A DNA stretch of 64,000 nt, taken from positions 1 through 64,000 of the forward strand of contig CAVTSA010000003.1 of assembly GCA_963737225.1 (NCBI GenBank), read 5' to 3'. The notes beneath the pieces were generated by a model. It did not search any database, was not told the DNA's origin, and saw only the letters and a list, made by a program, of their open reading frames with translations. This document shows positions 54,146 to 62,975 of the stretch, piece by piece. Each line of letters opens with the position of its first letter. The stretch's first letter is position 1. The position numbers and the translations under genes were made by a program. The DNA comes from CAVTSA01 sp963737225. Lineage in GTDB: Bacteria; Chloroflexota; Dormibacteria; Dormibacterales; Dormibacteraceae.

Positions 54146-55522
54146 ATGCGGATGGTGACCACGCCGTACAGGTCCTCGGTGGAGGAAGGCCAGATCCTCC
54201 TCGCGCGGCTCGATCGGTTGCCGGTCTGGCCCCTGCCCTGGACCTACCTGGCCATCATCGGGATCGGCTACTTCTTCACCTTCTATGACATCTCCGACGT
54301 CGGGCTGGCCATGCCGGCGGTGGCGACGCAGTTCAAGTTGACCGGGTCCGAGAGCCTCTTCATCGCAGTTGCGACCGGGCTCATCGGTTACATCGTCGGG
54401 TCGATCGTGATCGGGGGGCTCTCCGATCGGTTCGGTCGCTTCTCGTTGCTGCTGACGACGATGGGAATCACCGCGGTCGGCTCCTTCGGCGACGCCGCCT
54501 CCGCCAACCTCCTCATGCTGGCCGGGTTCCGTTTCATCACCGGGGTGGGCCTCGGCGCCGACCTCAACCTGGTCTCGACCTACATCTCCGAGCTGTCGCC
54601 CGCGGCCCGGCGGGGGCGTGTGAGCGTGCTCACGTTCCTGATTGGGATTCTCGGTCAGTCGGTGACGCCCTTCCTCGCGCTGGCACTGGTGCCGACCTTC
54701 ACCGGCGGCTGGCGGTGGCTCTTCGCGATCGGAGGTGTGATCGCCGTGGTCGCGGTTGTCGTCCGGCTGCTGCTTCCGGAGTCACCCCGCTGGCTGGTCC
54801 AGCACGGGCGGGTGGAGCGTGCCCGCGAACTGGTCGAGCGCATGGAGTCATCGGCCCGGGAGCGCGGGGCGCAGCTGCCCGAGCCCGACCTCTCGGCGGC
54901 GGAGGAGGAAGGGACGGCGTTCTCGTTCGGATATCTCCACGAAAGGCCGTACCTCCAGCGGCTCTACGTCCTGGTCGCGATGTGGTTCCTCTGGTACCTG
55001 GGGAACTACGGGTTTCTGGGGGACGCATCGGCGCTGCTCGCGGGCCGCGGGTATGGCATCGCGGGGTCGATCGCGTTCGTCGCCATCGGTGCCGCCGGCT
55101 ATCCCCTCGGGGCCATCGTGATGGCGGTGTTTGCCGACCGTGTCGAGCGCCAGAAGCTGCTTTTCGGCTCCACCGTGGTCTGGCTGGTCGGCATGGCCCT
55201 GATCGGCACCCTCGCGGGCAGGGTGGTCATCGGGGCCGGCTTCTTCTTCGGCTCTCTCGCGCTTGGGCTCTACCTGCAGATCGCCTACACCTACACGGCG
55301 GAGAACTTCCCGACTCGGGCCCGCAGCTCGGGATTCGCGATCTCGGATGGCGCCGGGCACCTGGGCGGTGCGGTGGGCGTGCTGGCCCTTCCCGCGATCA
55401 TTGCGGCGACCTCGTTCCAATTCGGCTTCGTCGCGATCGGGGTCACCGGCCTCGCCGCCGGCCTGCTCGCACTCGCCGGGCCCCGCACCACCCGCCGCCG
55501 GCTCGAAGCGATCTCCGGTTAG
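54146..55522 (+). CDS. MFS transporter, sugar-porter-like
   Basis: A 458-residue major facilitator with 12 predicted helices. The signature motif GGLSDRFGRFSLLL sits between helices 2 and 3, and the family motif PESPRWLVQHGRVERA follows helix 6; both point to the sugar/metabolite porter group. It is probably a proton-coupled uptake or efflux carrier. Its substrate is unknown. It follows the lipoprotein gene by 63 bases but has nothing in common with the secretion parts, so it may be a separate unit inside the locus. An earlier GTG at 54140 is also in frame. Confidence 0.88.
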   Translation: MRMVTTPYRSSVEEGQILLARLDRLPVWPLPWTYLAIIGIGYFFTFYDISDVGLAMPAVATQFKLTGSESLFIAVATGLIGYIVGSIVIGGLSDRFGRFSLLLTTMGITAVGSFGDAASANLLMLAGFRFITGVGLGADLNLVSTYISELSPAARRGRVSVLTFLIGILGQSVTPFLALALVPTFTGGWRWLFAIGGVIAVVAVVVRLLLPESPRWLVQHGRVERARELVERMESSARERGAQLPEPDLSAAEEEGTAFSFGYLHERPYLQRLYVLVAMWFLWYLGNYGFLGDASALLAGRGYGIAGSIAFVAIGAAGYPLGAIVMAVFADRVERQKLLFGSTVVWLVGMALIGTLAGRVVIGAGFFFGSLALGLYLQIAYTYTAENFPTRARSSGFAISDGAGHLGGAVGVLALPAIIAATSFQFGFVAIGVTGLAAGLLALAGPRTTRRRLEAISG

Positions 55523-55685
55523 CCTCCACCCTTGGCGGTCAGGCCGTCGGGCCGTGGATTAGGTGGTTTCTGCAGCAACCGTCGCTATCTCCGGCCCGGA
55601 AAGAGCGGAATGTGCAGAAACGGCCCTGAGGCTGCCGGCCCAAAAGGCTTCGCTCGCGGCTGAGCGAGAACCAGGTCCGGTCAAC

Positions 55686-57053
55686 TCAGAACGCGAGCCC
55701 ACGAGCCAGCAGCAGCCGCCCTCCCGGTCCCGGGCCGAGCAGGCCCAATCTCGCGTCAACCGCCCGCGCCGGCGAATACCAGACCGACCCGGTCGCGTCC
55801 ACGTCCAGGCCTCCGCCGTACTCCGCCAGCAGCCAGGCAGCCAGCAGCGGATCCGGGTAGACGGCGGCGTCGCGGAGCGCGGGCACCGGCAGGCCGGCCG
55901 CCCTCATCGCGGGAGGAAAGCGGCGTGCCCAGTCCTGGCGGTAGCAGGTGGTGATGGCGTCGGCGTCACCGAGTCCTGCCCGCAGCAGCACGTTGAGTGC
56001 GTGGAGGTAGGTCGCGTGGGGTTGCGGCGCCTGCAGGAGCGCTCGCTCGTGGTCCAGCCCCCGCAGTGCGTCGCGAACGCGCGCGTCTCCCGATTCGGGC
56101 GGCATCGCCAACCAGACCCGGTCGGTTCCGGCGACCGCCCGTGCGTTGTGATACCCCTCGCTGACGATGCGACCCGGGTCGGCCCGAGCCCGGCCCCGGA
56201 GTGCCTCCAGCGTCCCCCGGTCCTGATCCGGCTCGTCGTGCTCCTGATCCCAGGCTCGCGTGGTGCGGGACTGGACGCCGGCGTCCTCGCAACAGAGCGG
56301 AAGCGCGAGGTTGCGGCCCCCCAACCCAAACCCGACCGCGGCGCGTCCATGTCCCGCGGGCGCCGGGGGCAGAGACGTACCACCCAGTGCGTCGGCCGCG
56401 AGGCGCACGTAGCCCAGACCCCAACGCGGGCGCCGGTCCACGTGCCGATGGGTTTGCACCCGGCCGGTCGAGGTTCGGCCGCTCGCCCACTCGACAAGGA
56501 AGCCGGGGCCCGGCACCACCCGGAGCGTCACCTCTGCGATGCGCCGGGACTGTTCCGCGTCGGTCCACTCGTGGCGGCTCACGTTTGCGATCAGCTGAAC
56601 CAACGCCAGCGCGACCACCGCCGGCGCGGGGACTTCCAACTGGGGCCGAGCCGGCTCGGCGCGCACCGCGATCGGGGGCACCACGCGCGCCGCGACCGCG
56701 AGTCGGGTCAGGTCCAGGACCTCGTCGCTGGTACCCCGATCCCCCTCGTCGAGGGGCTCACCGGCGACCACGCGGAGACCGGCGATGAGGATCCGAAGGC
56801 GCGCCGCGTCTTCGTAAGGCAGCTCCTCCTGGAGGCGTGCCAGCGCGACCAGCAGCTCGCCCAGGACCGCCTCCAACGCCGGGTTGGCGGTCCCGCCCGC
56901 ACCCGCGACGAGGTGCCCGTGGCCGGCGAAGTAGACCACATCGCCCGGCGACCGCCCTCGCCATTCCGGTGTCCAGGCGACGGGCCGGCGTCTGTGATCG
57001 AGCAGCGCCGCCGGCAGGGGCAGCTCCTGGATCTCGGCCGGGTCGAGCCGCAC
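55686..57053 (-). CDS. Histidine-kinase-like protein without a canonical H-box
   Basis: A 455-residue protein. A short PAS-like start (LPAALLDHRRRPVAWTPEW) is followed by a helical dimerisation-like region (NPALEAVLGELLVALARLQE) with Asn where a phospho-accepting His would be expected. Next is an ATPase-like region with an N-box-like VQLIANVSRHEW and a G2-like GLGYVRLAADALGG. The remaining C-terminus is unrecognised. The GTG at 57053 starts nine bases after the receiver gene stop. It may be a pseudokinase or scaffold partner of that receiver. Assignment is by pattern only. Confidence 0.6.
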   Translation of the reverse strand: MRLDPAEIQELPLPAALLDHRRRPVAWTPEWRGRSPGDVVYFAGHGHLVAGAGGTANPALEAVLGELLVALARLQEELPYEDAARLRILIAGLRVVAGEPLDEGDRGTSDEVLDLTRLAVAARVVPPIAVRAEPARPQLEVPAPAVVALALVQLIANVSRHEWTDAEQSRRIAEVTLRVVPGPGFLVEWASGRTSTGRVQTHRHVDRRPRWGLGYVRLAADALGGTSLPPAPAGHGRAAVGFGLGGRNLALPLCCEDAGVQSRTTRAWDQEHDEPDQDRGTLEALRGRARADPGRIVSEGYHNARAVAGTDRVWLAMPPESGDARVRDALRGLDHERALLQAPQPHATYLHALNVLLRAGLGDADAITTCYRQDWARRFPPAMRAAGLPVPALRDAAVYPDPLLAAWLLAEYGGGLDVDATGSVWYSPARAVDARLGLLGPGPGGRLLLARGLAF

Positions 57054-57061
57054 CTTCCGCG

Positions 57062-57700
57062 CTAGTGCAGGTCGCGGTCCAGAACCAGCTCGTAGCGGCG
57101 GTCGCGATGCGAGACGACACGGACCGAGGAGCGGACGTGATCCTCCAACCAGCGGTTGAATCGCCGGGCCGCACGGGCGTCGGTGTCGTCCAGGTAGAGC
57201 GGCTGCTTGGCCCGCTTCGCCATCAGCAGCGAGACCGCCACCCGATGCGGGTACATCCTGCCCGAGGGACCGTGGCGCACTTTGCCCCGGCTGATCGAGA
57301 GGTCGCCGTATCGCGCCGCGAGAAGCCGCTCGATGCGCTGGACCAGCGCGTACTCGCCGTCCCGCTTGTCCTGGAACAGCACATAGGGGTGGACCGCGTA
57401 GACGGGCTCTTGCTGCTCGATCGTCCCCACATGCCCCGAGTAGACGATGGCCATGCACTCGGCGGACCACTCATACAGCCACGCCAGCACGTCGCTGACC
57501 GATTTCTCGCTCTCCTGCGCCTGCGACATGTCCAGGTCGATGACCGCCAGGACGGGTTTGCGGTACGGCAGGATGGCGAGCGCACTGTCGGGATTCTGGG
57601 CCGGCAGCATGGGCAAACCGGCCCGGGCCATGGCGACCTGGAGACGCTGCAGCTCCTGTGGATCATCCTCGAGGACGAGGATCTCCGCGTCGGCTCTCAT
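57062..57700 (-). CDS. Receiver-domain protein (response regulator-like)
   Basis: A 212-residue protein with a receiver domain: the acidic pocket of ILVLEDDPQE, a phospho-Asp in VLAVIDLDMSQ near residue 56, and a Lys in VLFQDKRDGE. The C-terminal part (about 125-212: YGDLSISRGKVRHGP, ARAARRFNRWLEDHVRSS, VVSHRDRRYELVL) may be a DNA-binding domain of winged-helix type, but I cannot confirm it. The start overlaps the stop of the upstream gene by four bases. It is the middle gene of a minus-strand trio that faces the type IV-like operon. Confidence 0.72.
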   Translation of the reverse strand: MRADAEILVLEDDPQELQRLQVAMARAGLPMLPAQNPDSALAILPYRKPVLAVIDLDMSQAQESEKSVSDVLAWLYEWSAECMAIVYSGHVGTIEQQEPVYAVHPYVLFQDKRDGEYALVQRIERLLAARYGDLSISRGKVRHGPSGRMYPHRVAVSLLMAKRAKQPLYLDDTDARAARRFNRWLEDHVRSSVRVVSHRDRRYELVLDRDLH

Positions 57701-58278
57701 CGATTCCCTCCCTCTGCGTCCGGTGTCTTGCGCCGCGATCCGATTGCAAACCGTAGCAATTCTCCCTCCCTCCTGCTGTGGTAGGGCACTCCCAACCGCC
57801 GCAATCGTCCCATACTGCGCCGGACAAATGCTGTTTCAGGCACACCCCCGGGATGGGCGGCGAGCAGCGCCTCGACGACCGGGGCCAAGCGCCGGGAACC
57901 GTCCGGAGTCAGGACCCCTCGATAGGGGCTGAGGCGGAACCCGGCGGCGCGGATCGTCCGCAGGCGCTCGATCCAGGCGGCCAGCTCAGGCCAGCCGGGA
58001 AAGGTGATCCCGCCCGGCGGGACGAGCCGGGGGGAGCCTCCGATCCAGACCACCACGACCGCGGTTTCCCGGCGTCGCTCCTCGAGCTCAGGCCTCGGCG
58101 CACCGGTGCCGACCACGATCCAGGGCCAGGGCGCCGCCCGCGCCCAGACCTCTGGCAGACGCTCCCAGGTGGCCCAGCGGACCAGGGCCACCTCCAGCGG
58201 CACGCGCTCCCGGACCGCCGCCGCCAGGCGGGGTTCGGAGCCGATGGTGATGATTGTCCGCGCACCGTCCGGTCCCAC
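57697..58278 (-). CDS. Unknown protein, possible winged helix at C-terminus
   Basis: A 193-residue protein, the first gene of the minus-strand trio. The N-terminal 100 residues have alternating strand-helix patterns (TIITIGSEPRLAAAV, WPWIVVGTGAPRPEL, TAVVVVWIGGSPRLV) like a receiver or Rossmann core without clear phospho-acceptor. The C-terminus (VVEALLAAHPGGVPETAFVR) then GRLRRLGVPYHSRREG has a winged-helix-like look. No family is recognised. Its ATGA overlap with the receiver gene shows that the trio is an operon. Confidence 0.6.
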   Translation of the reverse strand: MGPDGARTIITIGSEPRLAAAVRERVPLEVALVRWATWERLPEVWARAAPWPWIVVGTGAPRPELEERRRETAVVVVWIGGSPRLVPPGGITFPGWPELAAWIERLRTIRAAGFRLSPYRGVLTPDGSRRLAPVVEALLAAHPGGVPETAFVRRSMGRLRRLGVPYHSRREGELLRFAIGSRRKTPDAEGGNR

Positions 58279-58358
58279 AGGGCACCATGGTAACCGGTCG
58301 AGACCTGGGTGAGCGATTGTTTGTCGACGTAGTTTCGGTGGCCGATGACTCTCCCGTC

Positions 58359-58377
58359 AATGTCCATGAAATGTCCA
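58359..58377 (+). repeat. AATGTCCA direct repeat in divergent promoter region
   Basis: AATGTCCA occurs at 58359-58366 and 58370-58377, exactly 11 bases apart, about 25 bases before the first gene of the type IV-like operon and 80 bases before the regulator trio. It is a candidate regulator binding site. Confidence 0.45.
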
Positions 58378-58400
58378 CCGAGTGGAGCTACGATCGGGAC

Positions 58401-58571
58401 ATGAGAAAGCGAGGGCGCGTCACCTATCTGGTGCTCCTGGCGGTGGGAGCGATCGAGGACCACATGGCGGCAACGGCCGGCCGCGCTCCGCAAGAGCGGG
58501 GCGGGGGACCATCCGAACGGTCGCTGGCACCCACCGTGCGGCCGGTCCCGCAGGGAGGACTCACCCGATGA
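58401..58571 (+). CDS. Small 56-residue leader-like protein
   Basis: A 56-residue peptide: a basic start (MRKRGRVTYLVLLAVGAIED) followed by a hydrophobic stretch too short to span well and a Gly/Pro/Arg-rich tail. Its stop overlaps the next ATG by four bases, which supports real translation. It may couple translation of the type IV-like operon or be a small envelope protein. It is the first gene after the divergent promoter. Confidence 0.55.
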   Translation: MRKRGRVTYLVLLAVGAIEDHMAATAGRAPQERGGGPSERSLAPTVRPVPQGGLTR

Positions 58572-58828
58572 TCGACGTGTTTCCCGGTCTGCCGCTGGCA
58601 ACCCCACCGGCCACAGTTGACATCGCGTCGCTGCTGCAGACCGCCGCCACGCCGATCTTCGCCGGCGCCCAGGTGCTGATCCCGATCGTCGTGCTCCTGG
58701 TCGGCATCCACAAGATCGTGGAGGGCGGCCACGACAAGAATCACACCGTCCTCCTGGCCGAGATGGTCGGCTTCATCCTGGTCATGGAGGGTGCGCTGCT
58801 CGCCCTTCGTCAGATGGTCGGCATCTAG
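58568..58828 (+). CDS. VirB2/TrbC-like small membrane protein
   Basis: An 86-residue protein with two membrane helices (IFAGAQVLIPIVVLLVGIHK, VLLAEMVGFILVMEGALLAL) separated by a short charged loop (EGGHDKNH). Size, two-helix hairpin and position directly before VirB6- and VirB4-like genes match VirB2/TrbC-type pilin-like components of type IV secretion systems. Unlike VirB2, no long N-terminal signal is seen. The call rests on layout rather than sequence similarity. Confidence 0.55.
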   Translation: MIDVFPGLPLATPPATVDIASLLQTAATPIFAGAQVLIPIVVLLVGIHKIVEGGHDKNHTVLLAEMVGFILVMEGALLALRQMVGI

Positions 58829-58853
58829 GCCGATCGGGGTACAGCGAGGGGTG

Positions 58854-60212
58854 ATGCTGGAGCTGGCCGGGAGCACGCCACCGATCCTGGACGCCAACCC
58901 CATCGAGGCGCCGGTCGCGTGGATCGTGGCGTCGTTCGGAAGCTACCTGCAGAGCCTCGACCCCGGCGCGGCGGTCGTCAATCCCCTGCACCTCCTGCTT
59001 CCGCTCGACAACCCGACGACCGCGGTGGCCGAGAACCCGCTGGCCCGGATCGTGCCGACCTGCGGCGGTAGCGGGAGCACCTGTGACTTCCAGAGGATCG
59101 CGGATTCAATCCAGCCGGTCGGATACATGCTGTTCGCGATCCTCCTTCTCACCCGCATGCTGCGCCTGGCCGCGACCGGGCAGCTACGGTCGCCGGAGCA
59201 TGTCCTGTTCGACCTGGTCCCGAAGCTCGTGATCGGGATCGTCGCCATGCAGATGTTCGACCGCGCGCTCAACGATCTGAGCCAGCTGTCGATGACCGGT
59301 GCGTTCCTTCTCGAGGACGCGATGCTGGGTCCGATCGACGTCCGAGACGCCCACGACATCCTCAGTGCCTTTCCAACCGGCGGCTTCGGGGTGGCGTTGC
59401 TGCCGGTGCTCTACCTGCTGGTCGCGTATCTGCTGCTGCTCGTCGTCACCTCCCGGCTGGTGCTGCTGCTGGGGGCGTTGGTCGCGCCGCTCGGCATCCC
59501 GATCGCGCTCCAGAACGAGCAGGGGAGGTTGGCGGCGACCTGGATCCGCATGATCGTGAGCGGGCTCCTGGTGCCGGTCCTGGCCGGCATCGGAACCGCC
59601 GGTTCGCTGGCGCTCGCCTGGCTGGTCCACCGGGTTGCGGGGGACGGGCCGTTCTTCGGGTCTTACCTCGGCGCGGTAGCCGGCGAGTGCGGGCTCGCCT
59701 TCACCGCATTCGCGACCACCGCCATGTTCAGGGACGTCGTGAAGCAGGGGATGGCCGGCGTGCGCGGGTCGTTCGAGGTCGCACAGATGGGACCAGTCGC
59801 TACGGCGCCGGGTCAACTGGTGTCGACCGCCCGTCGGGGAACCGAGGCCGCGGCCGGGGTGGCCGTGGCGGCGGCGGCGGCCCCGGCGGCGGCGTCGCTG
59901 GCAGCCGGCGCCGCGAAGGGCAATCCGAACGACCCCGAACCCGGCGGTGACGGCCTGGACACGCCGGTGCCCCCGCGACTGCCGGGAGGATCGGGTGGAT
60001 CCGGCGCAGGTTCCCAGATGTTGCTGCCGCAACCGCCCGGCGCAGACGCACCAGCCGCGGACGGGGCCTACCCCCTGCACCGCCGCATCGACGGAGGCCG
60101 GGTCATCTACGAGTTCGAGCGGCTCCACCTGGTTCGCTATGCGACCTATCTCTCCGAGTCCACCGGCGATTCCGATGTCGAGCCCGAGCTGGGTCGGGCC
60201 CGGGAGCTCTAG
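58854..60212 (+). CDS. VirB6/TrbL-like polytopic membrane protein
   Basis: A 452-residue protein with about six membrane helices between residues 85 and 305, for example SIQPVGYMLFAILLLTRMLR, LLPVLYLLVAYLLLLVVTSR and LVLLLGALVAPLGIPIAL. A segment of Ala/Gly repeats (about 340-370) and a Pro/Gly-rich tail follow. The helix pattern, with the conserved-looking central LVVTSRLVLLLGALVAP, is that of VirB6/TrbL proteins that form the inner-membrane channel of type IV secretion systems. The ATG at 58854 follows GCGAGGG. It is followed after three bases by the VirB4-like gene. Confidence 0.72.
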   Translation: MLELAGSTPPILDANPIEAPVAWIVASFGSYLQSLDPGAAVVNPLHLLLPLDNPTTAVAENPLARIVPTCGGSGSTCDFQRIADSIQPVGYMLFAILLLTRMLRLAATGQLRSPEHVLFDLVPKLVIGIVAMQMFDRALNDLSQLSMTGAFLLEDAMLGPIDVRDAHDILSAFPTGGFGVALLPVLYLLVAYLLLLVVTSRLVLLLGALVAPLGIPIALQNEQGRLAATWIRMIVSGLLVPVLAGIGTAGSLALAWLVHRVAGDGPFFGSYLGAVAGECGLAFTAFATTAMFRDVVKQGMAGVRGSFEVAQMGPVATAPGQLVSTARRGTEAAAGVAVAAAAAPAAASLAAGAAKGNPNDPEPGGDGLDTPVPPRLPGGSGGSGAGSQMLLPQPPGADAPAADGAYPLHRRIDGGRVIYEFERLHLVRYATYLSESTGDSDVEPELGRAREL

Positions 60213-60215
60213 CAC

Positions 60216-62846
60216 ATGCGTCCGATCCAGGTCCCGATGGCGCTGCGGGCCGAGCTCAAGCTGCCGATCGGACCTATCGAGGTTCCCTTCCGTACCGCGC
60301 TGATGCTGATTGGATCGCTCCCGCTCGTCCTGCTCGTGTTCACGCTGCCGTTGTCGCTGCCGGCCGAGGCGCTCGTCGCCTTCGGCATCCTGGGTGCCGC
60401 CAGCGTGATCTCGCGACCCAATCGAGAGGGCGTTTGGGTAGGGACCTGGGCCTTCTACCGCCTCCTCGAGCCGCTCTCTCCACAGCTGGTGCGGGATGGG
60501 CAGCCGAGATCGGCGGCGGTGCGGCGGTTGGGCGACCACCTTCGCCTACCCGCCGCCGATCGGGCCCCGCTTTCGCTTCCGCGGGCGCTGGCCCACTTGA
60601 GCGACCTGCCGCGCCTCCGCGACCTGGAGGACGGCTTGATGCGCCTGGGACCGGACGGGGGCTGGCACGCGGTCCTGGTTCTGGATGGCCCACGAGACGC
60701 GCCGATGACGCAGGGCTACGAGCGCTGGTGTCAGGCGGTGGTCGACTGGGTCAACACCGTGGGCGTGCCCGCGCAGGTGTACACCGAGGTGACTCACTAC
60801 GAGCGTCTGGATGCGCAGCAGGCATTCGAGCGCTCGTTGCGCCGGCGTCGGACCAACCTGATCGATTACGAGCGGCAGCTGGCCGGTCAGGTCGCCGAGC
60901 AGAGCCTCGCGGTTCGGCAGTTCGTCGTGCTGAGCCCGCATCGCGCCGGCTCGAACGGCATTCCGACGGCGAACCGGCTGACCACCGTGATGAGCACCGT
61001 CGCGGCATCCAGGGCCGAATCCACACGGCTGCGAGATCTGGCCGTGCGCCAGGGCGAGGCTCTGGGCGTCGGGGCCCGTGCCGCCGCCGCCCGGGAGCTC
61101 CAGGCGATGCTCGGCAGCACCGTCCTCGGGTGCCAGGACGCGATCTTCCATGGTGGAGAGGTGGTCGTCGACGGACGGCACTCCTGCGTGGGAACCGTCG
61201 TCGAGCTGCCCACGCGAGTTCTCCCGGGCGCCGTCATGTCGGCCGTCATCCGCGCGCGCATACGGGGCTCCGTCAGCTTTCACGTCCTCCCTGTGCAGCC
61301 TGCCGACGCCCGGCGAGAGCTGAAGCGTCAGGAATCGCTGTATCGCGCCATGTTCCAGCGGTCGAAGAGCGCGGATGTCGAGATGCTCTATCACCACGCG
61401 CGACAGCTCGACGAGATGCTTCTCTCGCGTCAGACCACGGCGATGCGCGTGGCCCTGATGTTCACCGTGGCCGGCGACACGTCAGAGGCGGCGGCGCTGT
61501 CCTTCGAGCGCCTGCAGGCGGCGCTTCTTGACGAAGAGATGGCTCTCGAGCGCGTGACGACCCCCATTGCGCTGATCGCAGCGTCGGCCGCACCGGGCGG
61601 ACGACCTTTGAATCGAAGCCTCTTTCTGACTACCGGGGACGTGGCGGCGTATCTGCTGGCCGGCCAGGGCTCGGCGTTCGGTGATCCGACCCGGCCGCTG
61701 GTCGGCATAGACGCGGCGACCACCGCCACCTGCTGGTACTCGGTCTTCGACCGGACCAACTTCTCCGCCCTGATCCTGGGGTCCAGCGGAGCCGGCAAGA
61801 GCGTAGCGGCGAAGACCCTGCTGATGCGTCATCACGGGCAGGGCGCTGACATCCTGGTCGTCGACCCCGAGTCGGAGTACCAACAGGTGGTCACCGCGCT
61901 CGGCGGCCGATATATCGAGCTCGGCGATCAGAGTCTGAACGCGTTCGCGGTGCCGCTTGACGTGCCTCCCGAGGTGGCGGCAGGTGCCGTCACCCGCATG
62001 CTGTCGGTGATGGGGGGCGAGGAGCGCGAGTACCAGAACCACCGAGCCGTCCGCTCGCTGGCCGGTCAGGACATGGCCTGGCTCTTTGGCGAGGTGGTCA
62101 CCTTCTTCCACGACTGGCGGGACAGGCGCGGCGGCGCCGAACCGGTGCTGTCGGATTTCTGCCGGCATCTGGAGGGACCGGCGCTTCGCTCGGCGGCGCA
62201 GCTGAACGTGGAGGGTAGGGTCAAGCGCTGCGCGGATATCGCCGAGCGCCTGCGGGCCTACACCCAGGGTGAAAAGGGGAGAGTGTTCGACCGGCCCAGC
62301 TCGGTCTCACTGACCGGGCATGCGGTCGGTGTCGGCCTGTACCACCTCGCCAACCAGCTGCACGCCGACCTCACACCGGCGCTCGCCTTCGTCCTGGCGG
62401 CACTCCTGGGCGAGCTGAGGAAGATGGATAGGCGCCGCGTGATCCTGGTCGACGAGGCCCACCGGGTGCTCGCCGATCCGGACGCCGGCGAGGTGCTGGC
62501 GGACGTGGTGCGAACTTCCCGCAAGCGAGGGGCCGGCGTCTGGATGGCCTCTCAGTCGATCCGGGATTTCTTGCCGCAGGGCCAGAGCGGCCGTCCCTCG
62601 CCCGGCGAAGTCCTCGCCACCGTCGCCGCGACCAAGCTCATCCTCGGTGTCGAGCACGGCCTCGAAGGAGCGATGCGGGAAGCCTTCGGGCTCAGCGATG
62701 CGGAGTTGGCCGCGATCACCACGCAGCGCCGCTCTGGCCGCGGGGTGCTGATCGCCGAGCGTGAGCGGGCCATCATCGACGTGCTGCCAGGCGACCACCT
62801 GCTCCCCATCGTCAGCACCAGCGGCGTGCTCCAACGCGCGAGCTGA
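60216..62846 (+). CDS. VirB4-like ATPase with N-terminal membrane segment
   Basis: An 876-residue ATPase. Two hydrophobic helices at about 28-70 look like a VirB3/PrgI-like membrane domain fused to a long N-terminal region. The C-terminal RecA-like domain has Walker A LGSSGAGKSVAAKTLL near residue 525, VVDPESEYQQVVTAL, the SLNAFAV region, Walker B RVILVDEAHRVLADP near residue 745 and the sensor motif WMASQSIRDFL. VirB4 proteins drive substrate and pilus transfer in type IV systems. The gene starts three bases after the VirB6-like stop. Confidence 0.88.
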   Translation: MRPIQVPMALRAELKLPIGPIEVPFRTALMLIGSLPLVLLVFTLPLSLPAEALVAFGILGAASVISRPNREGVWVGTWAFYRLLEPLSPQLVRDGQPRSAAVRRLGDHLRLPAADRAPLSLPRALAHLSDLPRLRDLEDGLMRLGPDGGWHAVLVLDGPRDAPMTQGYERWCQAVVDWVNTVGVPAQVYTEVTHYERLDAQQAFERSLRRRRTNLIDYERQLAGQVAEQSLAVRQFVVLSPHRAGSNGIPTANRLTTVMSTVAASRAESTRLRDLAVRQGEALGVGARAAAARELQAMLGSTVLGCQDAIFHGGEVVVDGRHSCVGTVVELPTRVLPGAVMSAVIRARIRGSVSFHVLPVQPADARRELKRQESLYRAMFQRSKSADVEMLYHHARQLDEMLLSRQTTAMRVALMFTVAGDTSEAAALSFERLQAALLDEEMALERVTTPIALIAASAAPGGRPLNRSLFLTTGDVAAYLLAGQGSAFGDPTRPLVGIDAATTATCWYSVFDRTNFSALILGSSGAGKSVAAKTLLMRHHGQGADILVVDPESEYQQVVTALGGRYIELGDQSLNAFAVPLDVPPEVAAGAVTRMLSVMGGEEREYQNHRAVRSLAGQDMAWLFGEVVTFFHDWRDRRGGAEPVLSDFCRHLEGPALRSAAQLNVEGRVKRCADIAERLRAYTQGEKGRVFDRPSSVSLTGHAVGVGLYHLANQLHADLTPALAFVLAALLGELRKMDRRRVILVDEAHRVLADPDAGEVLADVVRTSRKRGAGVWMASQSIRDFLPQGQSGRPSPGEVLATVAATKLILGVEHGLEGAMREAFGLSDAELAAITTQRRSGRGVLIAERERAIIDVLPGDHLLPIVSTSGVLQRAS

Positions 62847-62975
62847 TGAGCTGAGCGCGGCGGGGAGGTTCCGGCTGCCGCCCCCGGGCGCCGTCGCCCA
62901 CGTGGGGACCGCGGTGGTGCCGGTTACGTGGCTTCGATCGTTCTTCCTGGGCGGCTGTCGCCCCCGCATCTGCAC

